IMG/VR virus record: IMGVR_UViG_3300025009_000161
Span: 1 to 47,628 of that record
Reading direction: 5' to 3' (one strand)
DNA from: a virus
DNA length: 47,628 bases
Below the pieces are notes generated by a model. That model searched no databases, had not been told where the DNA came from, and was given only the letters and a program-made list of their open reading frames with translations. Each line of letters starts with the position of its first letter. Positions within the stretch are counted from its first letter, which is position 1. This document shows positions 40,829 to 46,475 of the stretch, one piece after another. Made by a program: the position numbers and the translations under genes.

Positions 40829-41115
40829 TCAATTTTAATTTCTGCTTTGTTAGAATAAACTGACTCAACTCCAGCACGTGAAGCCGTAACTGCATAACAG
40901 TAAGTTCCTGCAGCCACATTAAGATTAGTATAAGTCTTTGCAGAAATACTAGTGATAATCTTAACAAAGGCTACTGCCGAACTACAAGGTGAAGTAGACC
41001 TATAAACAGAATAAGTAGTTCCTGCTGCATTTACATTATCTTCCCATTTAAGATCTACGGTTCCTGCCAAAGTTGTTCCAACTGATAACAGTAAAACTAA
41101 AAGTAGCTTAAACAT
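40762..41115 (-). CDS. Secreted fibronectin type III domain protein, 117 aa
   Basis: A signal peptide (MFKLLLVLLLSVGTTLAGTVDLKW) precedes one FN3 domain (VDLKWEDNVNAAGTTYSVYRST..., AKTYTNLNVAAGTYCYAVTASRAGVES), then a Pro/Thr-rich linker. The ATG at 41115 has GGAG 10 bases upstream; the ATG at 41124 in frame has it only 1 base away. FN3 and Ig-like domains are common on phage surfaces, but a Sec signal on one is unusual. The C-terminus may be extended by frameshifting (see 40700-40828). Confidence 0.6.
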   Translation of the reverse strand: MFKLLLVLLLSVGTTLAGTVDLKWEDNVNAAGTTYSVYRSTSPCSSAVAFVKIITSISAKTYTNLNVAAGTYCYAVTASRAGVESVYSNKAEIKIETATLPPTPPLSPPTALTATER

Positions 41116-41353
41116 TAGTTTCATGCTCCGCCATTTCATCTAGATTAAATAACCAAGGGTTAACATATACATAGCGAAGTTGTTTCTTTTCACAGTATTT
41201 ACGTCCTTTTTCCATAGCCTCTTCCTTATCCTTAGAACGGAAATGAATATAGCTAAGAATATTACCCTTCTTATATACTAGTTCAAAAATACCATCAAAC
41301 GTAGTATCGGGGGGATTCCCAGGTTCAGGAACAACCATTGAAGTAGCGGGCAT
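41108..41353 (-). CDS. Hypothetical protein, 81 aa
   Basis: Starts in a TGATG overlap with the gene before. Proline-rich N-terminus, then an alpha/beta region (FELVYKKGNILSYIHFRSKDKEEAMEKGRKYCEKK) resembling a small single-strand-fold. No known family. Its end overlaps the secreted FN3 gene. Confidence 0.5.
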   Translation of the reverse strand: MPATSMVVPEPGNPPDTTFDGIFELVYKKGNILSYIHFRSKDKEEAMEKGRKYCEKKQLRYVYVNPWLFNLDEMAEHETNV

Positions 41354-41688
41354 CAAAATTTCCTTTCAGGAGCAAAGACATTATTTAAATTTGTATTTCC
41401 TTCACTAACAACTTGAATAGTAATTTGAGGAATAGCCCTTTGACCACCTTCTACCTCAAAATTAATTCCATGTATATTAGCCGCTTTAATGATAGCTTGC
41501 AACTTTACTCCGTCTCTACCACTCCGAGCCAAGTTTGCAAGTTCACACATAAGACTATCAAGGTCAGCCCCGCTAGCATTAAGTGCCTCTACTGCTGAGT
41601 CCCTCGAAGATATTACTCCGGTCTTTATTAAAGCGGACTCTACAGCCTCGGAAACTGGATCAGGAACTTGATGTATTGGAAGTGGCAT
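41353..41688 (-). CDS. Possible small terminase subunit, 111 aa
   Basis: Helical protein with PDPVSEAVESALIKTGVISSRDSAVEALNASG and LARSGRDGVKLQAIIKAANIHGINF, a helix-turn-helix-like layout found in some small terminases, and a charged C-terminus. It lies eight genes upstream of terL in the late operon, which is farther than usual. Given only as a candidate. Confidence 0.35.
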   Translation of the reverse strand: MPLPIHQVPDPVSEAVESALIKTGVISSRDSAVEALNASGADLDSLMCELANLARSGRDGVKLQAIIKAANIHGINFEVEGGQRAIPQITIQVVSEGNTNLNNVFAPERKF

Positions 41689-41690
41689 TT

Positions 41691-41996
41691 TTAATCTCCT
41701 GATACTTCCTCAGGGGAATACTTAAGGGGGACTTTTCTAGGCGCTCTCTCACAAGATTTTCCGTTAACTTGAAAATAGGCGCATCTTCCATCAATTGCTT
41801 TAATGTCCCCCCGCATTGAAAAGAGTTCATTTTTAACCTCGTCCTTAAACTCTGAAAAAGATTCTTTGAATTCTATGAAGGCTTCTTTAAAAGATTTCTG
41901 TTCTGCCTTTAAAGAGCCATACATAACTCCAAATGTAACTAAGGCCCCACCAGCAGTAAACATTAGTGCAAGAGAAGCTATAATTTCTGAGGACAA
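41691..41996 (-). CDS. Membrane-anchored coiled-coil protein, 101 aa
   Basis: MSSEIIASLALMFTAGGALVTFGVMYG is a clear membrane segment, followed by a charged helical coiled coil (LKAEQKSFKEAFIEFKESFSEFKDEVKNE), with cysteines in GRCAYFQVNGKSCERAP at the end. The layout (one TM then coiled coil, plus C-terminal Cys) resembles spanin- or antiholin-like membrane proteins. It lies early in the late operon. Confidence 0.5.
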   Translation of the reverse strand: MSSEIIASLALMFTAGGALVTFGVMYGSLKAEQKSFKEAFIEFKESFSEFKDEVKNELFSMRGDIKAIDGRCAYFQVNGKSCERAPRKVPLKYSPEEVSGD

Positions 41997-42022
41997 TTTA
42001 TATACCTATCAATAATACTGCA

Positions 42023-42052
42023 GGGTACCCAATTCTTTCAAAATGAGTACCC
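42023..42052 (-). other. Intergenic hairpin in the late leader
   Basis: GGGTAC (42023-42028) and GTACCC (42047-42052) form a perfect 6-bp stem across an 18-base loop in the 72-base gap between genes at 42069 and 41996. No U tract follows on the minus strand, so it is more likely a processing or stability element than a terminator. Confidence 0.3.
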
Positions 42053-42068
42053 CTTCTTACTTGAAAAA

Positions 42069-42344
42069 CTACTCTACTGGAGGGTTATTAACTTCAAGGG
42101 CAGCCGATAAAGCTTCCGAAGAAGAAGAGAATCTTGCCGTAACAGCAGCAATAGCTTCATTAGCGGCAATAACACTAGCCTCATCAGCAGCATTATCTTC
42201 TGCTAAAGCAGCATCAACCGCTTTAGTAATTTCTTGGGCAAAACCCTGAAGAAGAGCAATAGCACTAGCTTCTACTCCTTCAGTTCTTTCTACCTGTGCA
42301 GTCAATGCAGTTACAGCCGCATCCAAACTAGATAAATTCGCCAT
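42069..42344 (-). CDS. Ala-rich coiled-coil protein, 91 aa
   Basis: Nearly all-helical, Ala/Glu-rich protein (LDAAVTALTAQVERTEGVEASAIALLQGFAQEI). This type is widespread in phages near lysis or structural genes and is of unknown function. Followed 72 bases on by the membrane/coiled-coil gene. Confidence 0.6.
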   Translation of the reverse strand: MANLSSLDAAVTALTAQVERTEGVEASAIALLQGFAQEITKAVDAALAEDNAADEASVIAANEAIAAVTARFSSSSEALSAALEVNNPPVE

Positions 42345-42358
42345 GGTTTTTCTTTCCT

Positions 42359-42535
42359 TTACACTTCTTTTTGTAAATTTTCACTGGAACTAGCTAATGT
42401 TTCAGTTAGTTCCTTTACTTTCACTTCAAGTTCATCAATTTCCTGCTGTTGATTTGTTTGAGTATTCAGATACTCATTAAAAGCATCTAGAGCAGGAAAA
42501 TCAATGTGAACTACCAGTCTTATGGAACGTTCCAT
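42359..42535 (-). CDS. Coiled-coil mini-protein, 58 aa
   Basis: A short gene filling the gap between its neighbours. After a strand (SIRLVVHIDF) the rest is a charged heptad-like helix (QQEIDELEVKVKELTETL). Possibly paired with the neighbouring coiled-coil proteins. Real by position and composition; function unknown. Confidence 0.55.
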   Translation of the reverse strand: MERSIRLVVHIDFPALDAFNEYLNTQTNQQQEIDELEVKVKELTETLASSSENLQKEV

Positions 42536-42546
42536 TATTTTAACCC

Positions 42547-42795
42547 CTAAGGGATTTCTGAGTTTTCAGCCTTCCCTTGTAATAACCCCTTAGCATATTC
42601 AGATTCTCCAGTAATACGTACTAAAGCATCTTTCATGGAGTTGGTATGTTTCTCTAAAGAAGCTATAGATAAATTGGATTTTGATTGTTCTTTTCCTAAT
42701 CTATGAACTAAATAAGTATTAAGTATACTAATTCCAGCAGCAAATATAGAAGCTCCCGCTGCTATTAAAGCTATTAGAACATGCTCAGTAAACAT
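42547..42795 (-). CDS. Small membrane protein, first gene of the late operon, 82 aa (holin candidate)
   Basis: N-terminal transmembrane helix (VLIALIAAGASIFAAGISILNTYLV), then a polar helical tail with HTNSMKDALVRITGESEYAKG. One-TM protein with a cytoplasmic tail, like some holins or tail-associated membrane proteins. It is the first gene after the late promoter at 42838-42866, about 36 bases downstream of the predicted start point. Confidence 0.55.
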   Translation of the reverse strand: MFTEHVLIALIAAGASIFAAGISILNTYLVHRLGKEQSKSNLSIASLEKHTNSMKDALVRITGESEYAKGLLQGKAENSEIP

Positions 42796-42837
42796 AATAC
42801 TTTTTATAAATTATCTAGAACTTTCACCTTCAACTAC

Positions 42838-42866
42838 AGTGTAGCACACCTTGGAGAAGCTGTCAA
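42838..42866 (-). promoter_or_regulatory. Late operon promoter (sigma70-like)
   Basis: On the minus strand TTGACA (42866-42861) is followed after 17 bases by TACACT (42843-42838; four of six bases match TATAAT). The predicted start near 42831 leaves a short leader to the ATG at 42795. It is the only strong hexamer pair before the late operon and mirrors the early promoter at 44771, with the same -35 and spacer. Confidence 0.55.
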
Positions 42867-43032
42867 ATGTATATCTGGCCTGTTATCAAGGGGTTACAGA
42901 CTTTCTGAAACGAGACATAACCTAACGCTACTCCCCAAAATTATATTAGGAGAAAAATATTGAACTTTATATGTAAGTAAAAGAAGAAAAGGCGAAGGGA
43001 ACTCCAGAATTCTGGGAATATATTTGGTGGCA

Positions 43033-43054
43033 CCCCCAATTTGCCCCCAATTTG
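43033..43054. repeat. Two tandem 11-bp repeats (CCCCCAATTTG)
   Basis: Two perfect copies of CCCCCAATTTG (43033-43043 and 43044-43054) are followed by a partial third (CCCC). Head-to-tail 11-mers put two equal sites on one face of the helix, as for a cooperatively bound regulator or origin protein. The function is unknown. Confidence 0.5.
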
Positions 43055-43112
43055 CCCCATTGGTCAAGTATATGATATACATTCTTACATGAAGTAGGGG
43101 CAAAAAATTTAA

Positions 43113-43164
43113 CATTAATTATTATTAATGGGGGAGTACGGGTAGGTCATTAATTGAATTAATG
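43113..43164. repeat. Nested ATTAAT palindromes
   Basis: CATTAAT-TATT-ATTAATG (43113-43130) and CATTAATT-G-AATTAATG (43148-43164) are perfect palindromes of 7 and 8 bp. The second overlaps the left arm of the large inverted repeat at 43157. Together they form a 90-base stretch of symmetrical AT-rich sites. Confidence 0.55.
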
Positions 43165-43204
43165 TATGGGCACTGTGTGCTATAACAGTGCCCATACATT
43201 AATT
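43157..43204. repeat. Perfect 20-bp inverted repeat with 8-base loop
   Basis: The left arm 43157-43176 and right arm 43185-43204 are exact complements (core TATGGGCACTGT / ACAGTGCCCATA), separated by GTGCTATA. It lies 18 bases after the stop of the minus-strand gene at 43223. Without a U tract it is a weak terminator; alternatives are an RNA 3' protection hairpin or a protein-binding or cruciform site at an origin. Confidence 0.85.
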
Positions 43205-43222
43205 ACTATTTAGCTCTTGTTA

Positions 43223-43729
43223 TTACTCTTCACCTTCAGTCTCTTCAGTCTCTTCAGTTCCAAGAATCAATGCATCATTGATAACCCAATGAAGCCTCAA
43301 TGATTCGGTAGGATCAATTCCCGTTTTGGCAATGACATCCTGCTTTTGAAGCTCAACAAACATGTCACGCACTGCCATATTGAAGGATGGATTATCCTTC
43401 TGAGCATCAATGCGCGCCATTGTGTCATTCCATCCCGATGTTACAGGGCCGTACTCTTGGAAGTACTTAGTTGCCGCAGTCTTTAGAATGGCCAGATAGC
43501 CTGTCCTAGAGACTCTCAGAAGGGATTCAAGAGACAAGCTGGTAGGATCACACTCGAATGTGATCTTGAACGCTGTAGTCTTATCCAGAGTCACTGTCAT
43601 CCTATTAGATGCTTTCTTCCCTCTCTTCTTGATCTCAGTGACTCCAAGAGTCGTTACCACATTGTTGTTCACTTCATTGTTAGCAGATTCTTCAACCTGC
43701 GGAGTCGGGATGTTCTTAGGCTTCGCCAT
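43223..43729 (-). CDS. Stand-alone hypothetical protein in the control region, 168 aa
   Basis: An isolated gene with its own AAGGAAAG ribosome-binding site. A polar N-terminus (MAKPKNIPTPQVEESANNEVNNN), a basic patch (EIKKRGKKASNRM), a mostly helical body from about 50, and an acidic end (EETEETEGEE). Base composition differs from the genome (87 of 180 bases G or C in 43381-43560), suggesting recent transfer. It is flanked by repeats on both sides and may encode a control protein for this region, but no helix-turn-helix is evident. I do not recognise it. Confidence 0.6.
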   Translation of the reverse strand: MAKPKNIPTPQVEESANNEVNNNVVTTLGVTEIKKRGKKASNRMTVTLDKTTAFKITFECDPTSLSLESLLRVSRTGYLAILKTAATKYFQEYGPVTSGWNDTMARIDAQKDNPSFNMAVRDMFVELQKQDVIAKTGIDPTESLRLHWVINDALILGTEETEETEGEE

Positions 43730-44210
43730 GATATCACTTTCCTTATTCTATAGATTACTATCCTGTAAGTAGGGTTTAGTCCGACTGCACCTTTACATTT
43801 ACTTTCCGCGCCAATTGGCACTCTAGCAGATGGTAGCATTGTTATGGCCATGAAATGTTATGGTGAGAGTTCAACCCACTCACGCTCACATATTCAGTTT
43901 TCAAGGAACTATGCGGAGACAATAGATAGAGCAATCCCATGACCAAACCAAAATTTCATTGTTTTCAACACTTTAGCTTTCAACATTTACCGATTCTACC
44001 ATTTCTGGGATATGATATTCCATATTTCATATTATTGTCTGTTATCACGATATTCCCCTCAAGGATACTCCTAGAAACGGTATTCCCAACCCCTAATGAG
44101 AACCCCTTATTAATAATGAAAGTTTCTCTTTTAATCCTTATAATAATATAATTAATAATCTAATTAATCTTAATATACACTACATTAAATGTTTTTAATA
44201 ATCCCTCTAA

Positions 44211-44774
44211 AGCGTTAGGTTTCCCCCTAAGGTGTTGATTCTAAACACCTAATTTTAGGGTATCGCGTCCTTCGGACCCTTAAAATCAATACCCCCACCT
44301 ACAATGAATCTCAAAAACACTCAAAAAACTCGTGAATGCCCTAACCTAACGCTATTTCCTGTAGGATTATTCAACACCCGTACTTTGTCCGTAAGTTGTT
44401 GATTCTGGGGGGGTTATCTTATTATATATATATTTTAATAATATAGACTACAACTACTACCCCCAAAAGCGTTAGGTTAGGGTATTTTGACGTTTTCAGG
44501 AGGTTTTTAGGGTATGGTCATGGTTAGACCCTCTCCAAGTGTGATTGTCAATAGACCCTTCCCCAACAATTCCCTAGTGTTTTCAACACCTTAGAGCCGA
44601 TACCCCGATTCCCAGTCCCAATTAATATACATACAAACTCACCATTATTAGATACTACATACATATAAACTCAAGTATTGAAGGTAATGTTATTGATAAA
44701 GGTGTCTCATCAAGGTGTTACACGTTGTAACCTTAGCTGTAAACCGTTGATTCTAAAGTACTTTTAGGTGTTGA
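44211..44774. repeat. Three interspersed repeat families
   Basis: AGCGTTAGG-type sites lie at 44211-44219 and 44468-44476 (plus strand) and 44345-44353 (minus), with a further copy at 42921-42929 (minus). TTAGGGTAT occurs three times (44255-44263, 44477-44485, 44507-44515). GTTGATTCT occurs three times (44234-44242, 44398-44406, 44746-44754), in larger contexts resembling TAAG-TGTTGATTCTAAA. GGTGTTGA is present at 44231 and 44767 (plus) and 44371 and 44583 (minus). These could be iterons or operators. Confidence 0.5.
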
Positions 44775-44799
44775 CACGCCCATGCTCCGGGTGTAGACT
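44771..44799 (+). promoter_or_regulatory. Early operon promoter (sigma70-like)
   Basis: TTGACA (44771-44776), 17-base spacer, TAGACT (44794-44799, four of six bases). The predicted start is near 44806, about 50 bases before the first early gene at 44856. The -35 overlaps a GGTGTTGA repeat (44767-44774), so a repressor or activator bound there would control it. It matches the late promoter in -35 and spacing, so host RNA polymerase with the main sigma factor is the expected reader. Confidence 0.55.
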
Positions 44800-44855
44800 T
44801 AGATAGGGCCATACACTCTATAGGCTACCAGAATCAAATAAAATAGGAATATAAA

Positions 44856-45038
44856 ATGTACTGGAATGTGAAATACAAAATAGATGAAAAGGAACAACAT
44901 ATAGTTGTTTGTGATGCTTGTCTCTTGGAATATGAATTAACTACTCCTGAGATTAGCATCATTGAAAAGAGTCCAATATCTCCTGAAGATATGGACTATG
45001 ATGAAATTAACTGTATGGAATGTTATTGTGATATATAA
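44856..45038 (+). CDS. Small zinc-motif protein, first early gene, 60 aa
   Basis: Contains CDAC near residue 19 and a C-terminal CMECYC. It follows the early promoter directly with AGGA upstream of the ATG. First-transcribed phage genes often encode host take-over or anti-defence factors. The overlap TAATG couples it to the next gene. Not recognised as a family. Confidence 0.6.
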   Translation: MYWNVKYKIDEKEQHIVVCDACLLEYELTTPEISIIEKSPISPEDMDYDEINCMECYCDI

Positions 45039-45478
45039 TGTCACAAGCACCCCAATTCAATAGAAAAAAGGTAGGATCTAAGATTCCTACTTCACTGGAT
45101 TTACGTGACTGTGCCACAAAAGGGTTTGTTGACACTAACACATTGAGAATGGTTCCTTCGGAATTATTGCCACTAGCTGTATCTATATTAGAATCAACTC
45201 GTAAACTTGAACAGCTAATGGCAATCTATAACAAAAAAAGAGCAACAGTTTGTCAGTCATCTGTAGAACATCTTCGTAAAGAGTGGGATGAGAATATTCA
45301 AAAGAATCGCGAAGACAGATGTGCAAAAGAATCTACGGTTCAACGTAAAAGAGCAATAAAGTCTTTAGATCCTACCTCGAAAAGATTTCTCAAAACCACT
45401 GGTAAGACCCCTGAAGAGTTTCAGAAAGAAATGCTAAAAGCTTTTAAACTCTTTCTTGAGACTCAAAACAAATCATAA
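45038..45478 (+). CDS. Hypothetical basic helical protein, 146 aa
   Basis: N-terminal polar region, then mostly charged helix with a run of basic residues (KNREDRCAKESTVQRKRAIK) and a KTTGKTPEEFQKEMLKAF end. Possibly a host take-over or nucleic-acid-binding protein by position as the second early gene. No motif recognised. Followed by about 115 bases and a terminator-like hairpin. Confidence 0.6.
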   Translation: MSQAPQFNRKKVGSKIPTSLDLRDCATKGFVDTNTLRMVPSELLPLAVSILESTRKLEQLMAIYNKKRATVCQSSVEHLRKEWDENIQKNREDRCAKESTVQRKRAIKSLDPTSKRFLKTTGKTPEEFQKEMLKAFKLFLETQNKS

Positions 45479-45593
45479 CATTCATACCCAATTCATACAA
45501 TTCAATTAAGGAGGTAACTTTATGACTTGGTAATGTATTGTCACCCTGAATGAAGTAAATTAAAACAAGATTCGACACCTCATTTTAAAACTT

Positions 45594-45629
45594 GGCTCTT
45601 AGGTCTTCTAGACTTAGGAGCCCTTTTTA
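45594..45629 (+). terminator. Rho-independent-type terminator after the first two early genes
   Basis: A 12-bp stem (GGCTCTTAGGTC, 45594-45605, with GACTTAGGAGCC, 45611-45622, two G-U pairs) with a 5-base loop TTCTA is followed by C and TTTTT. It ends the immediate-early message after 45478. Genes from 45675 on would need read-through or another promoter, giving an attenuation step between first and second sets of early genes. Confidence 0.75.
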
Positions 45630-45674
45630 TGTAGGGTGTTTCATACATTCCTACTATAACATAGGAGAAATAAA

Positions 45675-46016
45675 ATGATGACGAGAATAGATGAAATGGG
45701 AATGGGTAAAACCCCAATGTCAATGACAGGTAAAACAGAAAGCCAATTGAAATATGCTCAACGGAATAACATCCGAGTAGTTTTCCTGGATAACGGAAAG
45801 CTAAAGTTTAAGGCTAGCAGATTTAATAGTGAAAGAAATCAAACTTTTGGAGCATGGTACGCTACAAGTTATCCTCTGAAATTTACAGTAAATTACTGGT
45901 TCAGTGACAGAAAGTGGTATTTCGGAGCTTACAATTTAGTATATGATAGTTATGTTACTATATTCTATTTGGAAGTTTCTCAAAAAGATGCACTGAAACT
46001 CATTAGGGGTAAGTAA
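45675..46016 (+). CDS. Small protein with SNF2-like Walker A sequence, 113 aa
   Basis: Starts MMTRIDEMGMGKTPMSMTGKTESQ. The DEMGMGKTPMS part is nearly the motif I of SNF2 helicases (DEMGLGKT) and of the helicase gene 0.8 kb downstream (SEMGLGKTPMA). The rest, a basic strand-rich body with WYATSYPLKFTVNYWF, is unrelated to a helicase and lacks motif II or III. GGAG lies upstream. It may be a recombination relic or a decoy; no function can be given. Confidence 0.6.
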   Translation: MMTRIDEMGMGKTPMSMTGKTESQLKYAQRNNIRVVFLDNGKLKFKASRFNSERNQTFGAWYATSYPLKFTVNYWFSDRKWYFGAYNLVYDSYVTIFYLEVSQKDALKLIRGK

Positions 46017-46315
46017 TGGCATTTCGAAGTAAAACTACTGGAAGATTCATCCAGACTCCTTGGGCCGGAATGAATGTCAATATCAGTGATTATTCACTCA
46101 CTGAACCAATGACAATTCCATTATCTTCTACAGCTATTCGTAAAGCCTACTTTAATCCATTGGAACGAAGGTTAGAAATTAGTTTCACAGATGGTACTGT
46201 TTATGAATACTATTCTGTAGAACTGGATACATTTCTGGGATTAATTAGAGCATCTTCAGTAGGAAAGTACTTTAATTACCAGATTCGTAACAACTACGAA
46301 TATTCAGGTGGATAG
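46016..46315 (+). CDS. KTSC-domain protein, 99 aa
   Basis: The C-terminal two thirds match the KTSC pattern: PLSSTAIRKAYFNPLERRLEISFTDG, then VYEYYSVELDTFLGLIRASSVGKYFNYQIRNNY. KTSC is a small domain found in phage and bacterial proteins, sometimes fused to lysyl-tRNA synthetase or nucleic-acid enzymes; its activity is unknown. TAATG overlap with the gene before. Confidence 0.75.
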   Translation: MAFRSKTTGRFIQTPWAGMNVNISDYSLTEPMTIPLSSTAIRKAYFNPLERRLEISFTDGTVYEYYSVELDTFLGLIRASSVGKYFNYQIRNNYEYSGG

Positions 46316-46325
46316 GATATAATAT

Positions 46326-46475
46326 ATGAAATATAAACTAAACTGGAACATCGGATTAGATCCTGTACCAATGCAACACTATTTTGCAACTTATGAAGAA
46401 GCAGAAAATTACCTTAAACTTTGGTGTCTTATAGAAAACACTCAAGTTTCATGGTGGATTGAGGTGATTAAATGA
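46326..46475 (+). CDS. Hypothetical protein, 49 aa
   Basis: Short gene (MKYKLNWNIGLDPVPMQHYF...) rich in aromatic residues, with an ATGA overlap into the helicase start at 46472. No strong ribosome-binding site. The coupling supports it; function unknown. Confidence 0.55.
   Translation: MKYKLNWNIGLDPVPMQHYFATYEEAENYLKLWCLIENTQVSWWIEVIK

Larger units (their letters stand above)
42796..43222. other. Non-coding control segment between the late operon and the stand-alone gene
   Basis: No believable gene. It holds the late promoter, one copy (minus strand, 42921-42929) of the AGCGTTAGG motif shared with the 44.2-44.5 kb region, the tandem CCCCCAATTTG repeats, nested ATTAAT palindromes and the 20-bp inverted repeat. 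Details are in the separate entries. Confidence 0.6.
43730..44855. other. Non-coding control region, likely origin or switch region
   Basis: About 1.1 kb without a convincing gene, very AT-rich in parts (44141-44190). It contains a palindrome GCCAATTGGC (43810-43819), several interspersed repeat families (see 44211-44774), a hairpin AGGTGTT-7-AACACCT (44230-44250) followed by a second complementary pair around a TTC loop (44252-44286), and the early promoter at the right end. The density of repeats and the divergent layout fit a replication origin and regulatory hub. Confidence 0.55.

Noticed and set aside
40779-40967. Open frame inside the FN3 gene in a second shifted frame
   Set aside because: Shadow frame of Leu/Pro-rich translation with no start context, unlike the cysteine-rich -1 frame.
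42023-42052. Hairpin before the gene at 41996 as an intrinsic terminator
   Set aside because: No U tract on either reading; kept only as a possible processing hairpin.
43939-44151. Open frame of 70 codons in the control region
   Set aside because: No ribosome-binding site, low-complexity hydrophobic content from AT-rich DNA, and no neighbour coupling.
44468-44485. TTAGG/TTAGGG runs resembling telomere repeats
   Set aside because: Only short, scattered units embedded in other motifs; the contig ends overlap instead of bearing telomeric tracts.
44524-44552. Second TTGACA on the minus strand (44552-44547) as a promoter
   Set aside because: No convincing -10 at 16-18 bases and no gene within 790 bases.
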